Shown here piece after piece: positions 6,576-12,957 of a DNA stretch of 14,903 bases. Position 1 is the stretch's first letter. Every line of letters begins with the position of its first letter. The position numbers and the translations under genes were made by a program. Source of the stretch: CAZTME01 sp964614795 (lineage in GTDB: Bacteria; Patescibacteriota; Microgenomatia; UBA1400; PJMF01); the NCBI GenBank assembly GCA_964614795.1, contig CAZTME010000022.1, positions 1 through 14,903 on the forward strand, given 5' to 3'. Below the pieces are notes generated by a model that had not been told where the DNA came from, ran no database searches, and was given only the letters and a program-made list of their open reading frames with translations.

Positions 6576-6604
6576 ATTATACACATTTATTGAACAAAAA
6601 GAAA
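6576..6604 (-). promoter_or_regulatory. Probable tRNA-Val promoter
   Basis: On the minus strand a perfect TATAAT (6581-6576) lies 45 bases before the tRNA-Val 5' end. The 17-base-spaced -35 would be TTTCTT, a poor match, so the call rests on the -10 element. Confidence 0.4.
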
Positions 6605-6664
6605 CTTGAAGTAATTGACTTGTCGTACAATACGAATATGTGTGAGTGATTATTTCTCTTTACA

Positions 6665-6722
6665 CCAATAACTGTAACTACACCGTACCTAGAAGAAGTA
6701 ATAACTGTACGGTTACTATTGG
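6665..6722 (+). promoter_or_regulatory. Interrupted hairpin upstream of infC
   Basis: Three nested helices share one axis: CCAATA (6665-6670) with TATTGG (6717-6722), GTAA (6674-6677) with TTAC (6713-6716), and CCGTAC (6683-6688) with GTACGG (6707-6712). The loop is 18 bases and the bulges lie only on the left arm. The 10-mer AATAACTGTA occurs twice inside (6667 and 6700). It may be part of an infC leader RNA, or an operator region if transcription starts downstream. Confidence 0.4.
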
Positions 6723-6763
6723 GGATTTGAATAGATTGGTGGGGGTGGTAAGAAGGTAAAATT

Positions 6764-6792
6764 TTGACACTTTTTATCATCTTTGATGATAT
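6764..6792 (+). promoter_or_regulatory. Candidate upstream promoter of infC
   Basis: TTGACA (6764-6769), 17 bases, then TGATAT (6787-6792). The -35 is perfect and the -10 is weak. The pair lies within an inverted repeat, which would let a repressor or local DNA structure act on it. It would give an infC leader of about 135 bases. Confidence 0.35.
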
Positions 6793-6810
6793 GACCGGTT
6801 TAAAAAGTGT
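6767..6810 (+). promoter_or_regulatory. Nested inverted repeat in the infC upstream region
   Basis: ACACTTTTT (6767-6775) pairs perfectly with AAAAAGTGT (6802-6810). Inside lies a 7-bp hairpin TATCATC-TTT-GATGATA (6775-6791, sharing one base with the outer arm), followed by an unpaired 10-base segment containing ACCGGT. It overlaps the candidate promoter at 6764, so it could act as DNA operator or, from an earlier start, as RNA. Confidence 0.4.
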
Positions 6811-6849
6811 AATCAAGTGCTAACCTAAGCTCAACAAAAAAATTCCTCT

Positions 6850-6878
6850 TTGCTTTTTTGGCCTTGAAACAGTACAAT
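6850..6878 (+). promoter_or_regulatory. Candidate proximal promoter of infC
   Basis: TTGCTT (6850-6855), 17 bases, then TACAAT (6873-6878). Both hexamers are near consensus. It would give an infC leader of about 50 bases. Confidence 0.4.
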
Positions 6879-6892
6879 ACATCTTCCAATGG

Positions 6893-6912
6893 TTAGTTTA
6901 TAATCAAACTAA
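6893..6912 (+). promoter_or_regulatory. Leader hairpin just before infC
   Basis: TTAGTTT-ATAATC-AAACTAA is a perfect 7-bp stem 23 bases before the infC start. Its left arm overlaps GGTTAG (6891-6896), which can pair instead with CTAACC at 6820-6825, so two mutually exclusive folds are possible. Confidence 0.45.
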
Positions 6913-6935
6913 TCTTAGTAGTAAACAAATACTTT

Positions 6936-7502
6936 GTGATCAGAAGAAGAATTATTCGCCGACAGCCACCTAAAATTTGGGTGACTGCCAATCATCAAAT
7001 CCGTGTGCCTCAAGTGAGAGTTCTTTCTGAAAAGGGAGAAAACATTGGCATCATGTCAACTCAAGATGCTCTCATGCGAGCTAGGGAAGAGCAAAAAGAT
7101 TTGGTTTTGGTAGTCGAGAAAGCTCAACCACCGGTAGCGAAAATTATTGAGATTTCAAAGTATAAGTATCAAGTTCAACAAAGAGACGCGGAAAACAGAA
7201 AAAGATCAAAATCGCAAGACACTAAAGAACTGCGCTTCACTCCCTTCATGAGTGACGGCGACTTTCAAACTAAATGCAAAAAAGCTTGCGACTACTTAAA
7301 AGATGGTGATAAAGTCAAAGCCTACGTTCAATTTCGTGGTCGAGAAATCACCAAAAAAGACTTCGGCTACGAAATAATGAGAAAACTCATTGAATCAACG
7401 CAGGATTTCGCCAAAGTTGAATTAGAGCCGAAATTAATGGGCAACAAGTTGGAAATGATGCTCATACCAAGCAAAAAGAAGAAAGAAGAAAACAATGGCT
7501 AA
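6936..7502 (+). CDS. infC: Translation initiation factor IF-3, non-ATG start
   Basis: IF-3 binds the 30S subunit, prevents 50S joining and checks the start codon and initiator tRNA. The N-domain shows NHQIRVPQVRVLSEKGENIGIMSTQDAL (residues 20-47) and the linker PPVAKIIEISKYKYQ. The C-domain shows KELRFTPFMSDGDFQTK and VKAYVQFRGREITKKDFG, ending at residue 188, a normal length. The first in-frame ATG is residue 39, inside a conserved strand, so translation must start on a non-ATG codon. GTG at 6936 fits the family N-terminus. ATT at 6951, preceded by AGAAGAAG, is an alternative. E. coli infC also uses a rare start (AUU) so that IF-3 represses itself, and a similar loop is plausible here. Its last eight bases overlap rpmI. 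Confidence 0.95.
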   Translation: MIRRRIIRRQPPKIWVTANHQIRVPQVRVLSEKGENIGIMSTQDALMRAREEQKDLVLVVEKAQPPVAKIIEISKYKYQVQQRDAENRKRSKSQDTKELRFTPFMSDGDFQTKCKKACDYLKDGDKVKAYVQFRGREITKKDFGYEIMRKLIESTQDFAKVELEPKLMGNKLEMMLIPSKKKKEENNG

Positions 7503-7698
7503 CTACAAACAAAAAACCAGAAAAGGTGTATCTAAGCGATTTAAAATTACCGCCACCGGTAAAGTCTTGAGGCGTCGCCAAATGGCCAGACACTTGCGTC
7601 GCAAAAAAAGCAAATCAGCCATTCGAAAATATCGGGTGATGGTAGAAGTTGAAGGAGTAAAAGCCAAAAAAATTAAAAGAATGCTTGGAATGGCCTAA
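7495..7698 (+). CDS. rpmI: 50S ribosomal protein bL35
   Basis: The 67-residue, very basic protein carries typical L35 features: KTRKGVSKRFKITATGKV at residues 7-24 and a basic RRRQMARHLRRKKSKS core. L35 is a small late-assembling component of the large subunit. ATG at 7495 overlaps the end of infC by eight bases and follows a purine-rich AAGAAGAAAGAAGAAA stretch, so translation is coupled to IF-3. It lies in the conserved infC-rpmI-rplT order. Confidence 0.97.
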   Translation: MANYKQKTRKGVSKRFKITATGKVLRRRQMARHLRRKKSKSAIRKYRVMVEVEGVKAKKIKRMLGMA

Positions 7699-7719
7699 AT
7701 CAAAAATTGAAGGAAATAT

Positions 7720-8073
7720 ATGTCAAGAACAAAGACCGGCATTGTTAGAAGAAAACGTCACAAAAAAGTGCTTTCGGCCAACAAAGGCATGCGTGGCGCA
7801 AACAAACGACTCTACAAAAGAGCTCATGAAGCCTATTTACATAGTGGCCATTATGCCTACGTGGGCAGAAAATTACGCAAGCGTGACCTAAGAAAACTTT
7901 GGATAATTAGGATTAATGCTGGGCTTCATCAAATTGATGCCAATTATTCTTACTCAACTCTCATTCATCAAATGAAGGAAAAATCTATTCAGCTGGATAG
8001 AAAAGTTTTGTCAGAACTTGCTGTTAATGATTTTACCGCCTTTACTCAAGTGATCAATGCGGTGAGGGGTTAA
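7720..8073 (+). CDS. rplT: 50S ribosomal protein bL20
   Basis: The 117-residue, basic protein matches L20 throughout, with RTKTGIVRRKRHKKVLSANKGMRG at the N-terminus, RDLRKLWIIRINAGLHQ in the middle and LDRKVLSELAVNDFTAF near the C-terminus. L20 binds 23S rRNA early in 50S assembly. In many bacteria it also represses its own operon by binding the infC-rpmI-rplT leader, which makes the folded region before infC relevant. A good Shine-Dalgarno sequence AAGGA (7710-7714) lies five bases before the ATG. It starts 21 bases after rpmI and is followed by a strong terminator. Confidence 0.97.
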   Translation: MSRTKTGIVRRKRHKKVLSANKGMRGANKRLYKRAHEAYLHSGHYAYVGRKLRKRDLRKLWIIRINAGLHQIDANYSYSTLIHQMKEKSIQLDRKVLSELAVNDFTAFTQVINAVRG

Positions 8074-8093
8074 GGTTCATTAAATAAAAAAAT

Positions 8094-8122
8094 AAAAACC
8101 CCCGCCCCAAGCGGGGGTTTTT
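8094..8122 (+). terminator. Strong rho-independent terminator after rplT
   Basis: A perfect 12-bp stem AAAAACCCCCGC / GCGGGGGTTTTT with loop CCCAA ends in a T-run. It closes the infC operon 20 bases after the rplT stop. The A-run on the left arm would let it work in both directions. Confidence 0.92.
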
Positions 8123-8210
8123 GGTTATAATAAGCTAACTAAGAAACATATTAAGCAAAAAAATTTAAAAATGTAAAGAATGTATCAATCGAAAAAATAT
8201 AAAAATTTAT

Positions 8211-9305
8211 ATGAATAATCAAAATCAAGCGGACCAACTCAATACTCAACTTGATAATTTACTGAATAAAGTTGTAAACCTTAAACCCACACCCGAATTA
8301 TTTCAAGAAATTATGGGGAAAAAGGGGGAGTTTAATCAAATTTTAAAAGAACTGGCTCTGCTCAAAAAAGAAGAAAAAAAGAAAATTGGCGTAAAAATTA
8401 ATCAAGCTAAACAAACATTACTAACTCATCTGACTTCAAATAATCAAGAGTCTAGAGATAGTTGGACAGATCTTACTATCCCGGCTACAGAAAAAAATGT
8501 TGGTAGAATGCATCCAATTTCTCAAGCTATGGAGGAAATCACACAGATTTTTGAAAAACTCGGCTTTATCAGAGTAAGATATCCAGAAGTCGATTGGGAT
8601 TGGTACGCCTTTGAATCTCTTAATATGCCCCCGGATCACCCCGCCAGAGACGAATGGGAAACTTTTTTTCTTGATGAACCGGACACCACCGATCAATCGG
8701 TGAGCTATGACGCAAAAAATCCTCGCGCCAGACACCCCTCTTTAATTGGCGGAAAATTAGTGCTCACTCCACATACTTCTAACGGACAAGTTAGAGAGAT
8801 GGAACGCTTGAAAAATCCACCCATGCGTATGATCAATATTGCCAGATGCTATCGAAGACAGCAAGATGCCACACACACACAAATGTTTCATCAATTCGAA
8901 GGCTTAGTGGTGGACAAAAATATTAGTATTGCTCATCTAAAAGGCACATTGGATCACTTTGCCAAAGAATTTTATGGCCCGGATACAAAAAGTCGCATTA
9001 GGCCTTTTCATTTTCGCTTCACAGAGCCATCTTTCGAAGTGGATTTTTCCTGCCATATTTGTCATGGTACGGGAAAAATTGATGACAAACGCTGTCGTTT
9101 TTGCAAATCCGGATGGCATGAGGTAGGCGGAGCCGGCATGGTTCATCCCAATGTTTTATTAGCGGGAGGCATCGATCCAGAGATTTATTCCGGTTTTGCC
9201 TTCGGTTGGGGCATCGAGCGCACTTACACTTTGCGTAAAGGCTTGAATATCGATGACATTCGCTTGTTATATAGCGGAGATCTTAGATTTTTGGAGCAAT
9301 TTTAA
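8211..9305 (+). CDS. pheS: Phenylalanyl-tRNA synthetase alpha subunit
   Basis: PheS is the catalytic half of the (alpha-beta)2 enzyme that charges tRNA-Phe. Residues 1-75 form the N-terminal coiled coil. Motif 1 is around HPISQAMEEITQIFEKLGF (101-119). Motif 2 is ARCYRRQQDATHTQMFHQFEGLVVD (211-235). Motif 3 is GFAFGWGIER (328-337). FTEPSFEVDF (270-279) lines the phenylalanine pocket. Between this and GGAGMVHPNVL sits a Cys4 insertion, C281-x2-C284 and C295-x2-C298 with CHGTG, which looks like a zinc-binding knuckle. The length of 364 residues is normal. ATG at 8211 gives a family-like N-terminus but has no Shine-Dalgarno sequence. It lies 88 bases beyond the rplT terminator and one base before pheT. 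Confidence 0.96.
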   Translation: MNNQNQADQLNTQLDNLLNKVVNLKPTPELFQEIMGKKGEFNQILKELALLKKEEKKKIGVKINQAKQTLLTHLTSNNQESRDSWTDLTIPATEKNVGRMHPISQAMEEITQIFEKLGFIRVRYPEVDWDWYAFESLNMPPDHPARDEWETFFLDEPDTTDQSVSYDAKNPRARHPSLIGGKLVLTPHTSNGQVREMERLKNPPMRMINIARCYRRQQDATHTQMFHQFEGLVVDKNISIAHLKGTLDHFAKEFYGPDTKSRIRPFHFRFTEPSFEVDFSCHICHGTGKIDDKRCRFCKSGWHEVGGAGMVHPNVLLAGGIDPEIYSGFAFGWGIERTYTLRKGLNIDDIRLLYSGDLRFLEQF

Positions 9306-9306
9306 T

Positions 9307-11298
9307 ATGAACATACTAATTCCTCACTCGTGGTTGCTAGAGTACTTAAAAACTTCAGCCGATCCTTCTACTATTCAAAAATTGGTTTCACTAGCTGGTC
9401 CTTCAGTTGAAAGAATTAATCAAATCGAGGATGAGCCGGTTTATGATATTGAAGTAACAACCAACCGTGTAGATTGCATGAGCATTAAAGGCATGGCAAG
9501 AGAAATTGCCGTGATATTAGAACGCAACCAAATAGCCGGTTCTTTAATTGAACATCCACTTTTTCCCATTGAAGTAATGGATGAAAAAAATAAATTGCCA
9601 TTGCCAAAAATATCAGACAAAAATAAATTGTGCAAAAGAATAATGTGTGTTGTTCTAGCAAATGTAAAACACACCCCAACGCCCTCATGGATGGCCAAAA
9701 GACTAAGCCAAATTGAACAAAGGGTACACGATGCAGTGATAGATATTACCAATTACGTGGCTCATGAAGTTGGTCATCCCATTCACGCTTTTGATTATGA
9801 CAAAATTATGGCCTTGGGAGGATTAATTAATGTGGTGGAAGCTTCAGCCGGAAAAAAATTCATCACTTTGGATGATAAAGTATATGAAACGAAAGGTGGA
9901 GAAGTTGTTTTTGAAAATACTGCTGGAGAAATCATTGATTTGCCGGCAATTATGGGTACAAAAAATACCGTAGTGGATGAATCAACAAAAAATATACTTT
10001 TATGGATTGAAGTTCTAGATGCTTCATCGGTGAGAAGAACATCCATGCAACATGCAATTCGATCTGTTGCCGCTCAACTTAATGAAAAAAATGTTGATCC
10101 ATTTTCGGCCCTACCCACAATGAGTAAAGCAGTGTCACTTTATTCTCAACTTTGCCAAGCCACCGTTGCCAGTGATCTATATGATCAATTTTATCAGCCC
10201 CAACCCAATTCGCCCATTCAATTATCTTTACAAAAAATTAATGATTATTTAGGATTAAAACTTTCATTAAATGAAGTTATGCAGATTTTAAAGAATTTGG
10301 AATTTGTGGTTACTAGTCAAGAAGAAATTATCACAGTTACTCCACCCAGTTTTAGACCCGATGTAAAAATCCCGGTGGATGTAATTGAAGAAGTAGCTCG
10401 TATTTATGGCTACCACTTAATTCCTTCCGAAATCATGAACGGAGTGCCACCCACATCCTATCCGAGTGAAACTAATTTTGCATTAGAACACAAAATCAAA
10501 AGAGTTTTAGCCACCCTGGGTGGACAAGAAGTTTACACCTATTCAATGGTCAGCAAAGAATTGGCTCTGGAATCCGGCTATGCGCTTGAATCTCACTTAA
10601 AAATAAAAAATCCTCTTACTGATGATCGCACCTTTTTGAGAAAAAGTCTTATTCCTTCATTGAGGGAGTTGTTGAAAAAATCATCTTTTTCCAGCCAGAA
10701 CTGGATTTTTGAATTAGCCAACATTTATGAAGAAAGCGATCATCATTTACCAAGTGAGAAATTGAAACTGTGTCTTGTATCACAAAATTTTTCTGTCACT
10801 CAATTGCGATTCATTTTAGATAGAAGTTTGAAAGAGTGTTTTCTTAAAACAGAAATTGAACAAAATCAAGATAATTCCGCAGTAATTTTCGCCACAAACA
10901 CTGAAGGTGAAACACAACAAATTGGTATTTTCTCAAGTGATTCTCAATTTCTCAGCATGGAATTGGATTGGTCTTCAATCTTGAAAATTGCTGGCAGATA
11001 TCCTCATTATCAAGCAATTCCTAATTCAGCACCAATTATTGAAGATTTAACCTTTAGTCTTCAACCCAAAACCAAAGTGGGAGATGTTCTAGCCTCAATT
11101 AAAGCAATTTCTCCACTCATTTCTCAAATCAAACTCATTGACACTTATCAAAATAGAGTAACTTTACGCTTAGTTTATCAAGATCAATATAAATCTTTAA
11201 CAGTTGAAGAAATCGCCCCGATTAGATTAGCAATTGTGCAAAAAGTCAAAGCAGATCATCAAGCGGAATTGGTCGGATCATTAGAAGGCATTGGTTAA
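9307..11298 (+). CDS. pheT: Phenylalanyl-tRNA synthetase beta subunit, short form
   Basis: From ATG at 9307 (MNILIPHSWLLEYL) the product has 663 residues. It begins one base after the pheS stop, with GGAG at 9293-9296 as Shine-Dalgarno. The longer frame from 9253 overlaps pheS and is not used. The N-terminal part passes directly to YDIEVTTNRVDCMSIKGMARE, so the EMAP-II-like tRNA-binding domain B2, found in the roughly 790-residue E. coli protein, is missing. B3/B4 (editing) follows with DITNYVAHEVGHPIHAFD. Next come B5 (SFRPDVKIPVDVIEEVARIYGY), the catalytic-like domain (LKIKNPLTDDRTFLRKSLIPS) and a C-terminal anticodon-binding FDX-ACB domain (about the last 95 residues). The usual TEASxRFEKG editing segment reads SVAAQLNEKN, so editing may be altered. 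Confidence 0.95.
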   Translation: MNILIPHSWLLEYLKTSADPSTIQKLVSLAGPSVERINQIEDEPVYDIEVTTNRVDCMSIKGMAREIAVILERNQIAGSLIEHPLFPIEVMDEKNKLPLPKISDKNKLCKRIMCVVLANVKHTPTPSWMAKRLSQIEQRVHDAVIDITNYVAHEVGHPIHAFDYDKIMALGGLINVVEASAGKKFITLDDKVYETKGGEVVFENTAGEIIDLPAIMGTKNTVVDESTKNILLWIEVLDASSVRRTSMQHAIRSVAAQLNEKNVDPFSALPTMSKAVSLYSQLCQATVASDLYDQFYQPQPNSPIQLSLQKINDYLGLKLSLNEVMQILKNLEFVVTSQEEIITVTPPSFRPDVKIPVDVIEEVARIYGYHLIPSEIMNGVPPTSYPSETNFALEHKIKRVLATLGGQEVYTYSMVSKELALESGYALESHLKIKNPLTDDRTFLRKSLIPSLRELLKKSSFSSQNWIFELANIYEESDHHLPSEKLKLCLVSQNFSVTQLRFILDRSLKECFLKTEIEQNQDNSAVIFATNTEGETQQIGIFSSDSQFLSMELDWSSILKIAGRYPHYQAIPNSAPIIEDLTFSLQPKTKVGDVLASIKAISPLISQIKLIDTYQNRVTLRLVYQDQYKSLTVEEIAPIRLAIVQKVKADHQAELVGSLEGIG

Positions 11299-11345
11299 AA
11301 TTACCGATGTGCGACTATCAGGCAACAAGTCTATCGACAAGTTCA

Positions 11346-11360
11346 CCAATCCGAGATTGG
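11346..11360 (+). terminator. Possible weak hairpin after pheT
   Basis: CCAATC-CGA-GATTGG is a perfect 6-bp stem 47 bases after the pheT stop. No T-run follows, so it may only slow or protect the transcript end. Confidence 0.3.
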
Positions 11361-11414
11361 CTTAACTAAGTTTGTAACCAAAAAAATATTTAAAAATCAA
11401 AATAAGATCACAAA

Positions 11415-11443
11415 TTGACATCCTTGATTTTTTAGGGCAATCT
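11415..11443 (+). promoter_or_regulatory. Possible promoter of the O-antigen ligase-like gene
   Basis: TTGACA (11415-11420) is perfect. With a 17-base spacer the -10 is CAATCT, a poor match, and neighbouring spacings are no better. It is 41 bases before the preferred start. Confidence 0.3.
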
Positions 11444-11484
11444 GAGTTAGAGAAAAGTCTAAATCTGTGTTGAAGGTGCGATAT

Positions 11485-12804
11485 ATGAGAGATAACTATA
11501 AAGATTTTTTTCAAAGAATAATACAGTTATCCAATTCTTTACTTAAGATATTATTTCCTCTCTTGATCTTAATTATTCCCTTAAATCTTTTTTTAACTTT
11601 TCCTGTTGGAGTTGAATACTTAAACGGTTTAAGAATAGACTATCTCATTCCCAAACTTTACTTAGCTGAAGTGGTAGCGATTTTAATAATATTCACCAAC
11701 TTGATTGGCAAATTAGCAACTAATTCATTACAAAAAAAAGTTGCCGATTATAAACAAATCTTATTTTTAGTATTGTTGATTTCTATACTTTTGCTATCAC
11801 AATTACTTAGCTTCGTACCCTTGATTGGATTAATCGCAATCATAAAATTACTCTTGGCAATAATTTTAAGTTCAATCATTCTCAAAAAAAACAAATCTGA
11901 TACTTTTAATTTGTTAATGTCATTATCACTGGGCATAAGTATTTTGCTGCAGTTTTCAATTGTCTGTTATCAATGGTGGTTTCAAAACTCTCTTTTTCCC
12001 TATTTTATTTTAGGAGAACCCCAAATGAGCTGGAGTCTATTCATGGCTAAAAGCACTTGGATAACAACAGAAAAAATATTACCTTACGGCACCACCGCCC
12101 ATCCAAATGTTGCAGCCGGCTTTATGGTAATTTATTTTTTCTTATTGGTTGAATGGAGCCGCAACAATGCAAATAGGAAATTCAATTTTCAAAACCTGAA
12201 AAAATATGTGATGATTGTAATTTTTTTGATGGTTTTTTCAATCACTTTATTAACAGAAAGTGTATCCGCCATCTTCGCATTGAGTATCGGCTTAATAATT
12301 TTGTTTATTAATGTTTTAAAACATCAAAATAATCAGTTAGACATGAAAAAATGGCATTTATTGATGATATTTTTCACATTTATTTCTTCGGTTTTAATCA
12401 TTTATTATGGTCAATATTCCAGTCATGATACTTTTTTTAGAAGAAGTGTTCTTTTGCAAGCTAGTTTGAACTTCATTAAAACAAATCCGATAATTGGAGT
12501 AGGCGCACAACAATTTACCATAGCTTTGAATCAATCAGATTTTTCTCAACAATTAGCACCATTTATTCAGCCTGTGCACTCGGTATTTTGGCTAATGGTC
12601 ACCGAACTGGGTTTAATTGGTTTGGTCGTTCTCATAGAATTTTCGAAAAAAATAAAATCCTCATGGGCGTCATCCAAACTTCCTATTTTATTATTTTTTA
12701 TCGCACCCTTAATTATTTTTGATCATTATCTCTATAGTTTAGGATCGGGATTGTTGTTGTTATTTTTAACACCACTTTTATTTAAAAGATTTGTTACACA
12801 ATAA
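11485..12804 (+). CDS. O-antigen ligase/polymerase-like membrane protein (Wzy_C type)
   Basis: The 439-residue protein has about 10-11 membrane spans and a larger outside loop before the C-terminal spans. It resembles O-antigen ligases/polymerases (WaaL/Wzy), which transfer or polymerise undecaprenyl-linked glycans on the outer face of the cytoplasmic membrane. Evidence is TTAHPNVAAG (about 203-212), then a loop with RRSVLLQASLNFIKTNPIIGVG (319-340), then QPVHSVFWLMVTELGLIG, which matches the family pattern R...nP..G.G...H...l...E.GliGl. CPR bacteria lack lipopolysaccharide, so the likely product is a surface polysaccharide or glycosylated protein. ATG at 11485 has AAGGTG six bases upstream and is preferred over GTG at 11467. 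No glycosyltransferases are nearby. Confidence 0.78.
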   Translation: MRDNYKDFFQRIIQLSNSLLKILFPLLILIIPLNLFLTFPVGVEYLNGLRIDYLIPKLYLAEVVAILIIFTNLIGKLATNSLQKKVADYKQILFLVLLISILLLSQLLSFVPLIGLIAIIKLLLAIILSSIILKKNKSDTFNLLMSLSLGISILLQFSIVCYQWWFQNSLFPYFILGEPQMSWSLFMAKSTWITTEKILPYGTTAHPNVAAGFMVIYFFLLVEWSRNNANRKFNFQNLKKYVMIVIFLMVFSITLLTESVSAIFALSIGLIILFINVLKHQNNQLDMKKWHLLMIFFTFISSVLIIYYGQYSSHDTFFRRSVLLQASLNFIKTNPIIGVGAQQFTIALNQSDFSQQLAPFIQPVHSVFWLMVTELGLIGLVVLIEFSKKIKSSWASSKLPILLFFIAPLIIFDHYLYSLGSGLLLLFLTPLLFKRFVTQ

Positions 12805-12835
12805 AAACATGAATTATTTGATATGGATTTTGGAC

Positions 12836-12903
12836 CATTTTCAAGGCGCTTGCGACTGATAGTAGCTAAAGCTACTTGAAGGAGCAAGCAGCGTAAGAAA
12901 ATG
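12836..12903. repeat. 68-nt near-palindromic hairpin between convergent genes
   Basis: Three perfect helices share one axis: CATTTTC (12836-12842) with GAAAATG (12897-12903), GCTTGC (12848-12853) with GCAAGC (12884-12889), and AGTAGC (12861-12866) with GCTACT (12871-12876), around a TAAA loop. Internal loops of 5/7 and 7/7 bases separate them. It lies midway between the stops of the converging genes. There is no T-run on either strand, so it is not a classical terminator. It may block readthrough both ways, protect mRNA 3' ends, or be a small repeated element. Confidence 0.5.
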
Positions 12904-12957
12904 ACCAAAAGATGAACAAATAAATTAAATTAATTGTTCAGCGAGTGATCATCTTCA

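Noticed and set aside
6577..6816. 79-residue open frame on the minus strand opposite the infC upstream region
   Set aside because: It is the opposite strand of strong inverted repeats and candidate promoters, and has no protein-like features.
6625..6880. GTACAATAC direct repeat (6625-6633 and 6872-6880) as an operator pair
   Set aside because: Only nine bases in AT-rich DNA, far apart, with no symmetry; probably chance.
8126..8131. TATAAT just after the rplT terminator as a pheS promoter
   Set aside because: The -35 position falls inside the GC-rich terminator stem and matches nothing.
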